Positions 10,391 through 19,623 of a stretch of DNA of 64,000 bases are shown here, one piece after another; within the stretch, counting starts at the first letter, position 1; each line of letters begins with the position of its first letter. This DNA comes from Atlantibacter sp. RC6. GTDB taxonomy: Bacteria > Pseudomonadota > Gammaproteobacteria > Enterobacterales > Enterobacteriaceae. Where the stretch lies: assembly GCF_014193285.1 (NCBI RefSeq), contig NZ_JACHZE010000002.1:62001-126000 (forward strand), written 5' to 3'. The translations under genes and the position numbers were made by a program. Below the pieces are notes generated by a model. That model was given only the letters and a program-made list of their open reading frames with translations. It was not told the DNA's origin and ran no database searches.

Positions 10391-11788
10391 ATTTTTACCC
10401 GAGTCGCTAATTTTTGCCGCAAGGTGTTAAATCGCGAGGAAAGCGAGGTTGACGATATCGTCAGCCAGCCCACGATTACCGTCATCCCGCGCGAACAGCA
10501 CGCTATTTCCCGCAAAGATATCAGTGAAAACGCCCTCAAGGTGATGTACCGCCTGAATAAAGCGGGCTACGAAGCGTGGCTGGTCGGCGGCGGCGTGCGC
10601 GATCTGTTGCTGGGCAAAAAACCCAAAGATTTTGACGTGACCACCAACGCCACGCCGGATCAGGTCCGCAAACTGTTCCGCAACTGCCGCCTGGTGGGCC
10701 GCCGTTTCCGCCTGGCTCACGTGATGTTCGGCCCGGAAATTATCGAAGTGGCGACTTTTCGCGGTCATCATGAAGAAAATGTCAGCGATCGCGCTATTTC
10801 CCAACGCGGCCAGAACGGCATGCTGCTGCGCGACAACATTTTCGGCTCCATTGAAGAAGACGCCCAGCGCCGTGATTTCACCATCAACAGCCTGTATTAC
10901 AGCGTGGCGGATTTCACCGTTCGCGATTACGTCGGCGGGTTGCAGGACTTAAAGCTCGGCATCATTCGCCTGATTGGCGATCCGGAAACCCGCTACCGTG
11001 AAGATCCGGTGCGCATGCTGCGCGCGGTGCGTTTCGCCGCTCGCCTGGATATGCAAATTAGCCCCGAGACCGGCGAGCCGATCCCGCGTCTGGCGACGCT
11101 GTTGAACGATGTGCCGCCTGCGCGCCTGTTTGAAGAGTCGTTGAAGCTGTTGCAGATGGGTTACGGCTACAACACTTATCTGCTGCTGCGTGAATATTCG
11201 CTGTTCCAGCCGCTGTTCCCGACCATCACCCGCTTCTTCACCGAACAGGGTGATAGCCCGATGGAGCGCATCATCGCTCAGGTGCTGAAGAACACGGATA
11301 CCCGCATTCATAACGATATGCGCGTCAATCCGGCTTTCCTGTTCGCCGCGCTGTTCTGGTATCCGCAGATTGAAACCGCGCAGAAAATCGCCCAGGAAAG
11401 CGGCCTGAGCTGGAATGACGCCTTCGCGCTGGCGATGAACGACGTGCTCGACGAAGCCTGCCGTTCGCTGGCGATCCCGAAACGTATCACCGCGCTAATC
11501 CGCGATATCTGGCAATTGCAGCTGCGCATGTCCCGTCGTCAGGGTAAACGCGCCTGGAAATTAATGGAGCATCCAAAATTCCGCGCCGCCTACGATTTGC
11601 TGGAATTGCGCGCCGAAGCGGAAAACAACGCCGAATTGCAGCGTCTGGCCCGCTGGTGGGGCGAGTTTCAGGTTTCCGCGCCGCCTGCCCAGAAAGATAT
11701 GTTAAATGATCTGGATGATGAACCGGCCGCCCGCCGTCGCCCGCGCCGCCCGCGTCGTCGTGCCCCGCGCCGTGAGGGCAATGCGTGA
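10391..11788 (+). CDS. pcnB: Poly(A) polymerase I, with rare AUU start codon
   Basis: Adds 3' poly(A) tails to RNA, which speeds decay and affects ColE1-type plasmid copy number. The nucleotidyltransferase core shows [19 protein letters not shown], then the [11 protein letters not shown] region, and an Arg-rich tail ([17 protein letters not shown]). No ATG in the right place exists. ATT at 10391, with GAGGTG 4 bp upstream, gives (M)[18 protein letters not shown], which matches the E. coli N-terminus; E. coli pcnB is a documented AUU-start gene. This gives 465 residues, the E. coli length. A GTG 33 bp downstream would delete the conserved [10 protein letters not shown]. It overlaps folK by 4 bp. 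Confidence 0.93.
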   Translation: MFTRVANFCRKVLNREESEVDDIVSQPTITVIPREQHAISRKDISENALKVMYRLNKAGYEAWLVGGGVRDLLLGKKPKDFDVTTNATPDQVRKLFRNCRLVGRRFRLAHVMFGPEIIEVATFRGHHEENVSDRAISQRGQNGMLLRDNIFGSIEEDAQRRDFTINSLYYSVADFTVRDYVGGLQDLKLGIIRLIGDPETRYREDPVRMLRAVRFAARLDMQISPETGEPIPRLATLLNDVPPARLFEESLKLLQMGYGYNTYLLLREYSLFQPLFPTITRFFTEQGDSPMERIIAQVLKNTDTRIHNDMRVNPAFLFAALFWYPQIETAQKIAQESGLSWNDAFALAMNDVLDEACRSLAIPKRITALIRDIWQLQLRMSRRQGKRAWKLMEHPKFRAAYDLLELRAEAENNAELQRLARWWGEFQVSAPPAQKDMLNDLDDEPAARRRPRRPRRRAPRREGNA

Positions 11789-12264
11789 CCCGCGTTTATC
11801 TCGCCATCGGCAGCAACCTTGCGTCCCCTCTCGAACAAGTGAATGCTGCCCTGGCGGCGCTGGCCGACATCCCCGAAAGCCAGCTCGTCGCGGTTTCTGA
11901 CTTTTATCGCACCCCGCCGCTCGGCCCGCAGGATCAGCCTGATTATCTCAACGCCGCCGTGGCGCTGGAGACCACGCTAGCCCCGGAAGCGCTGCTGGAC
12001 CACACCCAGCGTATTGAGTTGCAGCAGGGGCGCGAGCGCAAAGCCCACCGCTGGGGGCCGCGTACTCTCGATTTAGATATCATGCTGTTTGGCGAGCAAC
12101 ACATTCATACCCCCCGCCTGACCGTCCCGCATTACGACATGAAAAACCGCGCCTTTATGCTGCTGCCGCTGGCGCAAATTGCCCCGGATTTACGCTTCCC
12201 GGACGGCGATAAATTGTCTGAACTGCTGGAAAAGCTTGATCATTCCGGCATTTCCCGCTGGTAG
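11785..12264 (+). CDS. folK: 2-amino-4-hydroxy-6-hydroxymethyldihydropteridine pyrophosphokinase
   Basis: HPPK transfers pyrophosphate from ATP to 6-hydroxymethyl-7,8-dihydropterin, the step before dihydropteroate synthase in folate synthesis. Its 159 residues equal E. coli FolK. Family motifs [23 protein letters not shown] and the signature [13 protein letters not shown] (metal-binding aspartates) are intact. It starts with GTG inside the pcnB stop region (GTGA overlap), implying translational coupling to pcnB. Confidence 0.97.
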   Translation: MTRVYLAIGSNLASPLEQVNAALAALADIPESQLVAVSDFYRTPPLGPQDQPDYLNAAVALETTLAPEALLDHTQRIELQQGRERKAHRWGPRTLDLDIMLFGEQHIHTPRLTVPHYDMKNRAFMLLPLAQIAPDLRFPDGDKLSELLEKLDHSGISRW

Positions 12265-12345
12265 TTGCCCAACCCCTGAACGCTGGCTACTCACTGTGAA
12301 AGCTATCGTTTACACTGTTCGCCATTTTCAGTTCAGGGGATAGCC

Positions 12346-13140
12346 ATGAAACCAACCACCATTGCCCAGCTGCTCCGTTTGAAGGCCAGCGGCCAAAAAT
12401 TCGCCACCATCACCGCCTACGATTTTAGCTTCGCCAAACTGTTTGCCGATGAAGGCATCGGCGTGATGCTGGTGGGCGATTCGTTGGGCATGACGGTCCA
12501 GGGGCATGATTCCACCCTGCCCGTCACCGTGGACGATATCGCCTATCACACCCGCGCGGTACGCCGTGGCGCGCCGAACTGCCTGCTGCTGGCCGACCTG
12601 CCGTTTATGGCCTATGCCACGCCGGAACAGACCTTCGCCAACGCCAGCGTAGTCATGCGCGCCGGCGCCAACATGGTGAAAATCGAAGGCGGCCGCTGGT
12701 TAGTGGATACCGTGCGGATGTTGACCGAACGCGCTGTGCCGGTGTGCGGACATCTGGGCCTGACGCCGCAGTCGGTGAACATTTTCGGCGGCTATAAAGT
12801 GCAGGGCCGCGATGAAGCCGCCGCTCAAACGCTGCTGGACGACGCGCTGGCGCTGGAAGCCGCCGGGGCGCAGTTGCTGGTGCTGGAGTGCGTGCCGGTT
12901 GAACTGGCGCAGCGCGTCACCGGGGCGTTACGCATCCCGGTGATCGGCATCGGCGCGGGCAACGTTACCGACGGTCAAATCCTGGTGATGCACGACGCCT
13001 TTGGCATCACTGGCGGCCATATCCCGAAATTCGCGAAAAATTTCCTTGCCGACGCGGGCGACATGCGTGCCGCCGTGCGCCAGTATATTACTGAGGTCGA
13101 GTCCGGGGCTTATCCGGGCGAAGAACACAGTTTCCACTGA
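12346..13140 (+). CDS. panB: 3-methyl-2-oxobutanoate hydroxymethyltransferase
   Basis: First committed enzyme of pantothenate synthesis: it makes ketopantoate from alpha-ketoisovalerate and 5,10-methylenetetrahydrofolate. Its 264 residues equal E. coli PanB. Visible are [12 protein letters not shown], the metal-site VGDSLGM, the KIEGG segment and [28 protein letters not shown] precedes the ATG. It is the first gene of a panB-panC-panD cluster, 14 bp ahead of panC. Confidence 0.98.
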   Translation: MKPTTIAQLLRLKASGQKFATITAYDFSFAKLFADEGIGVMLVGDSLGMTVQGHDSTLPVTVDDIAYHTRAVRRGAPNCLLLADLPFMAYATPEQTFANASVVMRAGANMVKIEGGRWLVDTVRMLTERAVPVCGHLGLTPQSVNIFGGYKVQGRDEAAAQTLLDDALALEAAGAQLLVLECVPVELAQRVTGALRIPVIGIGAGNVTDGQILVMHDAFGITGGHIPKFAKNFLADAGDMRAAVRQYITEVESGAYPGEEHSFH

Positions 13141-13154
13141 CAGGAGTATGGGTT

Positions 13155-14006
13155 GTGCTGATTATTGAAACCGTATTGATGCTGCGCCAGCAGATTCGCC
13201 GTCTGCGCCTGGAAGGCAAACGGATTGCGCTGGTGCCGACGATGGGAAACCTTCACGACGGTCATATGAAGCTGGTTGATGAAGCGAGAGCGCGCGCTGA
13301 TGTGGTGGTGGCGAGCATTTTCGTTAATCCGATGCAGTTCGATCGTCCGGACGATCTGGCGCGTTATCCGCGCACCCTGCAGGAAGATTGCGAAAAGTTG
13401 AATCGCCGTGGTGTGGAGTTCGTGTTTTCTCCAACGCCGGAAGAAGTGTATCCGCGCGGTATGGGCGAACAAACCTATGTCGACGTGCCGGGCATCTCGA
13501 CCATTCTGGAAGGCGCAAGCCGTCCGGGGCATTTCCGCGGCGTCTCCACCGTGGTCAGCAAGCTGTTTAACCTGGTGCAGCCGGATATCGCCTGCTTCGG
13601 CGAGAAGGATTACCAGCAGTTGGCGCTAATCCGCAAAATGGTCGCTGACATGAGCTACGACATCGAGATTGTCGGCGTGCCTACCGTACGGGCCAAAGAT
13701 GGCCTGGCGCTCAGCTCGCGCAACGGCTATCTCACCAGCGACCAGCGTAAAATCGCCCCAGGGCTGAGCAAAGTCATGAACGGCATCGGTGAAAAATTAA
13801 AGGCTGGCGAGCGCAACGTGGAAGAAATCCTCGCAGCCGCCGCGCTGGAGCTGAACGAAAAAGGCTTTCGCAGCGATGATTTACAGATCCGCGATGCCGA
13901 TACCCTGCTGGAACTGACGCCGCAAAGCCAGCGCGCCGTGGTGCTGATGGCGGCATGGCTCGGCCAGGCGCGCCTGATTGATAATTTGACGGTCGAACTG
14001 GCGTAA
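13155..14006 (+). CDS. panC: Pantothenate synthetase
   Basis: Condenses pantoate with beta-alanine through a pantoyl-adenylate to give pantothenate. It belongs to the nucleotidyltransferase superfamily with the HIGH-like element MGNLHDGHM (residues 31-39) and the KMSKS-like DGLALSSRN. The 283 residues equal the E. coli length. The start is GTG, as in E. coli. CAGGAG lies upstream, and panB is 14 bp away. Confidence 0.97.
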   Translation: MLIIETVLMLRQQIRRLRLEGKRIALVPTMGNLHDGHMKLVDEARARADVVVASIFVNPMQFDRPDDLARYPRTLQEDCEKLNRRGVEFVFSPTPEEVYPRGMGEQTYVDVPGISTILEGASRPGHFRGVSTVVSKLFNLVQPDIACFGEKDYQQLALIRKMVADMSYDIEIVGVPTVRAKDGLALSSRNGYLTSDQRKIAPGLSKVMNGIGEKLKAGERNVEEILAAAALELNEKGFRSDDLQIRDADTLLELTPQSQRAVVLMAAWLGQARLIDNLTVELA

Positions 14007-14064
14007 CGGAGCGGGGATAGACAGCGGTTATAAAACGGGCAATACTGCCTGGGTAAAATTCCTG

Positions 14065-14083
14065 GAGCGGGGTCAACCCGCTC
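14065..14083. repeat. Inverted repeat in the panC-panD gap
   Basis: GAGCGGG and CCCGCTC form a 7-bp stem with a 5-base loop 59 bp after panC and 32 bp before panD. No U tract follows, so it is more likely an mRNA processing or stability hairpin than a terminator. E. coli K-12 carries the transposase-like gene yadD between panC and panD; it is absent here and the genes are only 108 bp apart. Confidence 0.4.
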
Positions 14084-14114
14084 TGACAGTGTTGGTGTTA
14101 ACAGGGTTAAATTT

Positions 14115-14495
14115 ATGATTCGTACAATGTTGCAGGGCAAACTGCATCGCGTCAAAGTGACTCAGGCAGACTTGCACTATGAAGGTTCCTGCGCCATTGA
14201 TCAGGATTTTCTTGAAGCGGCTGGCATTCTGGAATATGAAGCCATCGATATTTATAACGTGACGAACGGCAAGCGTTTTTCCACTTACGCCATTTCCGGC
14301 GAGCGCGGTTCGAAAATCATCTCGGTAAACGGGGCGGCGGCGCACTGCGCCGATGTGGGCGATATTTTGATTATCGCCAGCTACGTCACCATGCCGGATG
14401 AACAGGCCCGCAACTGGCAGCCAAAAGTGGCGTACTTTGACGGCGACAACGAAATGAAACGCACCGCCAAAGCGGTTCCGGTTCAGGTCGCCTGA
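14115..14495 (+). CDS. panD: Aspartate 1-decarboxylase precursor
   Basis: Pyruvoyl-dependent enzyme that makes beta-alanine for pantothenate. The 126-residue proenzyme is cleaved between Gly24 and Ser25 (YEGSCAID), where Ser25 becomes the pyruvoyl group. Other conserved elements are R54 in [10 protein letters not shown] and the [12 protein letters not shown] loop. It is separated from panC by 108 bp and followed by a strong hairpin. Confidence 0.98.
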   Translation: MIRTMLQGKLHRVKVTQADLHYEGSCAIDQDFLEAAGILEYEAIDIYNVTNGKRFSTYAISGERGSKIISVNGAAAHCADVGDILIIASYVTMPDEQARNWQPKVAYFDGDNEMKRTAKAVPVQVA

Positions 14496-14502
14496 TGTTT
14501 TC

Positions 14503-14520
14503 GCGCCCGTTCGCGGGCGC
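14503..14520. terminator. Hairpin between convergent panD and yadE
   Basis: A 7-bp GC stem GCGCCCG/CGGGCGC closed by a stable TTCG tetraloop sits 7 bp after the panD stop and 2 bp before the yadE stop. It could end transcription from either side, although U tracts are poor. Confidence 0.6.
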
Positions 14521-14522
14521 TA

Positions 14523-15770
14523 TTACCCCTGCGGCTGGTTACTGATTAAGCGCGCCATATCTTCCAGCGAATCCGTTCTCAGAATATACAACCGCTTGAG
14601 TAAATACGGATTGTCCCCCGGCTTCACCTTCCCTTTCACCGTCGTTACCGCTAAATGAAACCCTGCGTCATGAGCCGCTTTAACGGCTTTCTCATCGTAA
14701 CCGCCAAACGGATACGAAAGGTACAGCACGTGCGGGTTGAACTGCGCCAGCGCCCGGCGCGAGCGTTCAAAATCGAACAGGATATTGTGATAACTGCGGC
14801 TAAGCAGGATCGGATGGCGCAGGCCGTCGATGCGGTGCAGGAAATGGGTATGGGACTGGATATCAAATACATCCTGGATGGACTGCAATTCTGAGACGCT
14901 CATAAACTGCAGGGATTTCGGGTCCCACTTTTGCGGGTGGCGTTTGATGCGCGAAGAGATAATAAACGCCGTGGCGGTAAACCCGTACTGCTTCAGCACC
15001 GGCCAGGCATAGCGCGATACCGACTTCAGGCCATCGTCAAAGGTAATGACCACCGCCCGGGCGGGCAAATTGATACGGTTATTCACGTAGCCTTCAAGCT
15101 GGTACAGAGAAAGCGTGGTGTAGCCCATATCGCGCAGCCAGGTCATCTGGTTGCTGAAAGCGCGTACCGACGTGGTGGTGGAGGTGTGACGAAAACGAGT
15201 GTTCTCTTCGTCGCGCAAAATATGGTGCCAGGTCAGCACTGGAATGCCGTTATCTTCCTGTGCCTCCAGGCTACTGACCCACGCCAGCCGGTTGCCGATG
15301 CGGATCTGGAACCAGGTCTGGTTAAGCCGATCTTTGAGTTTAGAATTAATCGGATAGCGCAGGTTTTCCGCCAGTACGCCCAGCGGTTGGCTTTGCGTGT
15401 CAGGTTCGTTATACAGCGTGACGGCTTGCCAGGTAAGCAGGTTCTGATTGCTGAGCGGCTTATTGAGATCCCCCAACCGATCCTGAATCCGCAGTTTGCC
15501 CTGTACCGGTTTGAGGTGGCGTTTATCAATAAACCCGGTGCCAAAGCCAAAGTTGAATTCGTAGTAATCGGCGTCGGTCGGCACCACCGCCAGCACCTGC
15601 CCCTGCTCGATACGGCCCACGGAAATGACGCGGTTGCCGATATGCGCCCAGATATCTGCATCTTCCGTGGTCTGCATATAGCGCGGCGGATTAAAGGTCG
15701 GGTTGACCAGGATCGCGCCGGCAGGTGCGGTAAATAGCAGCACAAAGCAGAAAATCAGGCGTGTCAGCAT
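14523..15770 (-). CDS. yadE: Polysaccharide deacetylase family protein YadE
   Basis: Exported protein of 415 residues with a signal peptide ([19 protein letters not shown]) and a C-terminal polysaccharide deacetylase (NodB/CE4) domain: [11 protein letters not shown] supplies the first catalytic Asp pair and IQSHTHFLH the metal-binding histidines. The N-terminal half ([23 protein letters not shown]...) resembles SH3-like segments. The substrate is unknown; a cell-envelope glycan is likely by family. The start at 15770 was chosen because the 65 residues upstream are non-hydrophobic and not conserved. It is convergent with panD. Confidence 0.9.
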   Translation of the reverse strand: MLTRLIFCFVLLFTAPAGAILVNPTFNPPRYMQTTEDADIWAHIGNRVISVGRIEQGQVLAVVPTDADYYEFNFGFGTGFIDKRHLKPVQGKLRIQDRLGDLNKPLSNQNLLTWQAVTLYNEPDTQSQPLGVLAENLRYPINSKLKDRLNQTWFQIRIGNRLAWVSSLEAQEDNGIPVLTWHHILRDEENTRFRHTSTTTSVRAFSNQMTWLRDMGYTTLSLYQLEGYVNNRINLPARAVVITFDDGLKSVSRYAWPVLKQYGFTATAFIISSRIKRHPQKWDPKSLQFMSVSELQSIQDVFDIQSHTHFLHRIDGLRHPILLSRSYHNILFDFERSRRALAQFNPHVLYLSYPFGGYDEKAVKAAHDAGFHLAVTTVKGKVKPGDNPYLLKRLYILRTDSLEDMARLISNQPQG

Positions 15771-15847
15771 AGGGAATCGAAGCGGCTTGAGGAATTTGCG
15801 CTTATTTTGACAAAAAGTGCCTTTTACACCAAGCGGTAAACCGTCTG

Positions 15848-16279
15848 TCAGGCGTGATGCAGTAACACGAAAGGGGGATTTTTTTGCTGCTGGTGCCAGA
15901 GACTGCTGACGCCCTCGCCGCCACGCTCGACGATGGTATGGCGAAACGCGCGGCTGCTTAAGCAAAAGCGTAGCGGATAAAGCTCGGTAAGCAGGGTAAG
16001 CGTCACCCCGGAAATCACTTCACAATTATTATGCTTGTGGCTCATCAGAGCGGCGACACGGTACGGCGCGCCGCCGTTGCAGTCGGTCAGAAAAATCACC
16101 CCGTCGCCGGAATCCGCATGGTGCAGCGCATCGCACATCATTCTGCTGAGCATATTGGTGCCGATGCCATGCCAGTAATTGACAACCCGGCACTGGGGGA
16201 TATGGCCGAAGCGTTTTTCCAGTTGTTCCAGTATGCATTGCGCCTTGTCGTCATGACAGGCGATGACCCATCCCAGCAT
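15848..16279 (-). CDS. yadI: PTS EIIA component (mannose/fructose type) YadI
   Basis: A lone EIIA-man-family domain of 143 residues. The N-terminus [11 protein letters not shown] carries the candidate phosphorylated histidine (H9), followed by [20 protein letters not shown], typical of the fold. No EIIB, EIIC or EIID genes are nearby, so the phosphate acceptor is unknown. The start at 16279 is preceded by AAGGAG (on the minus strand), and earlier in-frame codons are not conserved. It sits between yadE and yadH as in E. coli. Confidence 0.9.
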   Translation of the reverse strand: MLGWVIACHDDKAQCILEQLEKRFGHIPQCRVVNYWHGIGTNMLSRMMCDALHHADSGDGVIFLTDCNGGAPYRVAALMSHKHNNCEVISGVTLTLLTELYPLRFCLSSRAFRHTIVERGGEGVSSLWHQQQKNPPFVLLHHA

Positions 16280-16356
16280 TGGCAACTCCTTATCCAAAAG
16301 GGGTAGTTTAGCGAAGTAACGAAACGCCGTTGTGACCCGAATCATGGGAAAACAAA

Positions 16357-16377
16357 AGGCCCTCAAAATGAGGGCCT
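16357..16377 (-). terminator. Terminator after yadG-yadH
   Basis: A 9-bp stem AGGCCCTCA/TGAGGGCCT with a 3-base loop is followed on the minus strand by TTTTGTTTTC. It lies 25 bp beyond the yadH stop. Confidence 0.85.
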
Positions 16378-16402
16378 CGTTTTACCGTCAAAAGTCACGC
16401 TA

Positions 16403-17173
16403 TCAGGTGCGCAAGCCGCGTCCGCGCTGGATCAAGTACCAGCAGAGCAGATAAAACGCGAGAATAAACACCACCAGCACGCCCATAGTGAAACCGAGCG
16501 GCACATCGTTAATACCCAGGAAACCGTAGCGGAACCCGCTGATCATATACACGATGGGGTTGAGGTGAGACAACGCCTGCCAGAACGGCGGCAACAGCGT
16601 CAGCGAGTAAAAAACCCCGCCCAGATAGGTTAACGGCGTCAACACGAAGGTTGGGATCAGGCTGATGTCGTCAAAGGTGGTGGCGAACACCGCGTTCAGC
16701 AGACCGGCCAGCGAGAACAAAATGGCGGTAAACAGCAGCGTAACGCCAACAAAAAGCCATGAATGCACCTGAAACGGCACGAAAAACAGCGAAATCGCGG
16801 TAACCAGGATACCGACGCACAGCCCGCGCGCCACGCCCCCGCCCACGTAGCCGATGATGATGACGTGAGTCGGCACCGGGGCCACCAGCAGCTCTTCAAT
16901 ATTGCGCTGGAATTTGGCGCTAAAAAACGATGACGCCACGTTGGCATAGGCGTTGGTGATCACCGCCATCATAATCAGCCCCGGCACGATAAATTGCATA
17001 TAGGTAAAGCCATGCATTTCGCCGATGCGCGAGCCAATCAGGTTACCGAAAATAATAAAATAGAGCGTCATGGTGATGACTGGCGGCACCAGAGTCTGGA
17101 CCCAGATACGCATAAAACGGTGGATCTCTTTGGTCCAGATACTTTTCAGCGCCACCCAATACAGCTGCATCAT
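16403..17173 (-). CDS. yadH: ABC transporter permease YadH
   Basis: Integral membrane subunit (256 residues) of an ABC-2-type exporter. About six hydrophobic segments are visible, and the ABC-2 signature lies around PLTYLGGVFYSLTLLPPFWQ. It overlaps yadG by 4 bp, so it is translationally coupled to its ATPase. The substrate of YadGH is not established. Confidence 0.95.
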   Translation of the reverse strand: MMQLYWVALKSIWTKEIHRFMRIWVQTLVPPVITMTLYFIIFGNLIGSRIGEMHGFTYMQFIVPGLIMMAVITNAYANVASSFFSAKFQRNIEELLVAPVPTHVIIIGYVGGGVARGLCVGILVTAISLFFVPFQVHSWLFVGVTLLFTAILFSLAGLLNAVFATTFDDISLIPTFVLTPLTYLGGVFYSLTLLPPFWQALSHLNPIVYMISGFRYGFLGINDVPLGFTMGVLVVFILAFYLLCWYLIQRGRGLRT

Positions 17174-18096
17174 GCGTGGTCTCCTTGCTTTTCGTTCACC
17201 AGAGTCACGAACAACTCCTCCAGGCGGTTGGCTTTATTACGCATACTCAGGATCTGAATACCCTGTGCGGTCAGTTGGTTAAAGACGCTGTTGATGCCCT
17301 GTTCGCGCAGCACTTCCACTTCCAGCGTCGAGGTGTCTACCAGGCGATATTGATAGCCTTCCAGCTTCGGCAACGGGCTGCGCGGCGCTAAATCGAGGAT
17401 AAAAGTCTCTGATTTCAGCTTGGCGAGCAGCGACTTCATCGAGGTGTTTTCCACCAGTTCGCCGCGCTGGATAATGCCGATATTGCGGCACAGCATTTCC
17501 GCTTCTTCGAGATAGTGGGTGGTGAGAATGATGGTGGTGCCTTTGTCGTTGAGATCCTTCAGGAATCCCCACATCGAGCGGCGCAGCTCAATGTCCACGC
17601 CAGCGGTAGGTTCGTCGAGGATCAGCAATTTCGGCTCGTGCATCAGGGCGCGGGCGATCATTAACCGGCGCTTCATCCCACCGGACAACATCCGCGCACG
17701 TTCGTTGCGTTTTTCCCACAGATCGAGCTGATTAAGGTATTTTTCGCTGCGGGCAATCGCGTCTTTACGCTCCACGCCGTAATAACCCGCCTGGTTAACC
17801 ACGATCTGCTGCACCGTCTCGAACGGGTTGAAGTTAAACTCCTGCGGCACCAGCCCCAGCTGGCGCTTGGCGTTGACCACGTCTTTTTCGAGGTCATAAC
17901 CAAACACCCTCACGCGGCCTGACGTTTTGTTCACCAGCGAACTCACTATCCCTATAGTGGTAGATTTACCGGCACCGTTCGGCCCGAGCAGCGCGTAGAA
18001 ATCTCCCGCCTCTACCTGTAAGTCAATGCCGCGTAAGGCTTTCACGCCGCCGGGATAGGTTTTTTTTAATCCTTCCAGTTCCAATGCAATTGTCAT
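17170..18096 (-). CDS. yadG: ABC transporter ATP-binding protein YadG
   Basis: ATPase subunit of 308 residues paired with YadH. It has Walker A GPNGAGKST (residues 38-46), Q-loop LVPQEF, signature MLSGGMKRR, Walker B LLILDEPTAG and the H-loop TTHY. The C-terminal extension (about 220-308) is usual for ABC-2 exporter ATPases. It is divergent from can across 107 bp, which must hold both promoters. Confidence 0.96.
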   Translation of the reverse strand: MTIALELEGLKKTYPGGVKALRGIDLQVEAGDFYALLGPNGAGKSTTIGIVSSLVNKTSGRVRVFGYDLEKDVVNAKRQLGLVPQEFNFNPFETVQQIVVNQAGYYGVERKDAIARSEKYLNQLDLWEKRNERARMLSGGMKRRLMIARALMHEPKLLILDEPTAGVDIELRRSMWGFLKDLNDKGTTIILTTHYLEEAEMLCRNIGIIQRGELVENTSMKSLLAKLKSETFILDLAPRSPLPKLEGYQYRLVDTSTLEVEVLREQGINSVFNQLTAQGIQILSMRNKANRLEELFVTLVNEKQGDHA

Positions 18097-18203
18097 GGAT
18101 ATACAGTTACCTTGTATCGCACAAAAGTTATGGTGTTTAAAAAATAATTGAGTTGCCTTATATTACATCAACGCAATCCCACGGTTACAGGTTGTTAACC
18201 TAA

Positions 18204-18866
18204 ATGAAAGATATCGATACACTCATCAGTAATAACGCTCACTGGTCCAAAATGCTGGTGAACGAAGATCCTGGTTTTTTTGAACGCCTTTCTCAAGCGC
18301 AAAAGCCGCGCTTTTTGTGGATCGGCTGCTCCGATAGCCGCGTTCCCGCCGAACGTTTAACTGGCCTTGAGCCAGGCGAACTGTTTGTTCACCGTAATGT
18401 CGCCAACCTGGTGATCCATACCGATCTCAACTGCCTGTCAGTGGTGCAGTATGCGGTGGATGTCCTTGAAGTTGAACACATTATTATTTGTGGGCACTAC
18501 GGCTGCGGCGGCGTACAGGCAGCGGTTGAAAATCCGGAATTGGGCCTGATTAACAACTGGCTGCTGCATATCCGCGATATCTGGTTCAAACACAGCTCCC
18601 TGCTGGGCGAAATCCCGCAGGAACGCCGTCTGGATACGCTGTGCGAGCTGAACGTGATGGAACAAGTGTACAACCTTGGGCACTCCACCATCATGCAATC
18701 TGCGTGGAAACGCGGACAGAAAGTCACGATTCACGGTTGGGCCTACGGGATTCACGACGGCCTGCTGCGCGACCTGGATGTGACCGCGACCAGCCGCGAA
18801 ACGCTGGAGCAGCGTTACCGCAACGGTATCTGCAACTTAACGCGAACGCACACCAGCCATAAATAA
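18204..18866 (+). CDS. can: Beta-class carbonic anhydrase Can
   Basis: Cytoplasmic zinc enzyme interconverting CO2 and bicarbonate, needed for growth in air in E. coli. Zinc ligands and regulatory residues are in [10 protein letters not shown] (C42, D44, R46) and CGHYGCGG (H98, C101). Its 220 residues equal the E. coli protein. It lies between divergent yadG and convergent hpt, as in E. coli. Confidence 0.98.
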   Translation: MKDIDTLISNNAHWSKMLVNEDPGFFERLSQAQKPRFLWIGCSDSRVPAERLTGLEPGELFVHRNVANLVIHTDLNCLSVVQYAVDVLEVEHIIICGHYGCGGVQAAVENPELGLINNWLLHIRDIWFKHSSLLGEIPQERRLDTLCELNVMEQVYNLGHSTIMQSAWKRGQKVTIHGWAYGIHDGLLRDLDVTATSRETLEQRYRNGICNLTRTHTSHK

Positions 18867-18870
18867 GACT

Positions 18871-18890
18871 AAAGGGGCCGCGGCCCCTTT
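18871..18890. terminator. Bidirectional terminator between can and hpt
   Basis: AAAGGGGCC and GGCCCCTTT form a 9-bp stem almost without a loop, flanked by TGTTT on the plus side and AGTCTTA on the minus side. It starts 4 bp after the can stop and ends 2 bp before the hpt stop. Confidence 0.7.
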
Positions 18891-18892
18891 GT

Positions 18893-19429
18893 TTATTCGT
18901 CCAGCAAAACGACTTTGCCAATGTACGGCAGATGACGGTAGCGCTGGGCATAATCGATGCCGTACCCCACCACGAATTCATCGGGAATAGAAAAACCGAT
19001 AAACTCCACTTTCACATCCACTTCGCGACGCGACGGTTTATCCAGCAGCGTGCAGATCGCCAGGGATTTCGGCTCGCGCAGGCTTAAAATCTCGCGCACT
19101 TTCGACAGGGTATTCCCGGAGTCGATGATGTCTTCCACAATCAACACATCTTTGCCGCGAATATCTTCATCCAGATCTTTTAAAATTTTCACATCGCGGG
19201 TCGTGGACATGCCGCTGCCGTAGCTCGACGCGGTCATAAAATCCACTTCATGGCCAACCTGCACTTCACGGCACAAATCGGCCATAAACATAAACGAACC
19301 GCGCAGCAGGCCCACCAGCACCATCTCACTTCCGCTGTCGCGATAGCGTTCAGTAATCTGACGTCCAAGTTCGACAATACGCGCTTTAATCTCCGCTTCG
19401 GAGATCATCACTTCAACAGTATGTTTCAT
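18893..19429 (-). CDS. hpt: Hypoxanthine phosphoribosyltransferase
   Basis: Purine salvage enzyme converting hypoxanthine (and guanine less well) with PRPP to IMP or GMP. The PRPP-binding motif [14 protein letters not shown] is intact, as are GLLRGSFMF and the base-binding [20 protein letters not shown] at 19429 gives MKHTVEVM and 178 residues, equal to E. coli; a start 12 bp earlier would add MVSD. Confidence 0.98.
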   Translation of the reverse strand: MKHTVEVMISEAEIKARIVELGRQITERYRDSGSEMVLVGLLRGSFMFMADLCREVQVGHEVDFMTASSYGSGMSTTRDVKILKDLDEDIRGKDVLIVEDIIDSGNTLSKVREILSLREPKSLAICTLLDKPSRREVDVKVEFIGFSIPDEFVVGYGIDYAQRYRHLPYIGKVVLLDE

Positions 19430-19558
19430 ATCGCTAACCATATGATTTAAGAACTAAATCATTAAATACTGGCGTTTATTTCACCAGCACTAATTCGTAA
19501 GGCAGGCAGTATAACAGTAATTAGCGTGTCGGGACCTATTCTGAAAAAAAGCTCTTTT

Positions 19559-19574
19559 TGTGATTAAGATCACA
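19559..19574. promoter_or_regulatory. CRP site upstream of gcd
   Basis: TGTGA and TCACA are spaced by exactly six bases (TTAAGA), a perfect match to the cAMP-CRP core. It lies 50 bp upstream of the gcd start and 130 bp upstream of hpt. cAMP-CRP control of gcd is reported in E. coli; hpt is divergent and could also respond. Confidence 0.8.
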
Positions 19575-19623
19575 CATGTTAATAACTATAATTACTTGCT
19601 ACTAAAAAATTACGAGTGTGATT

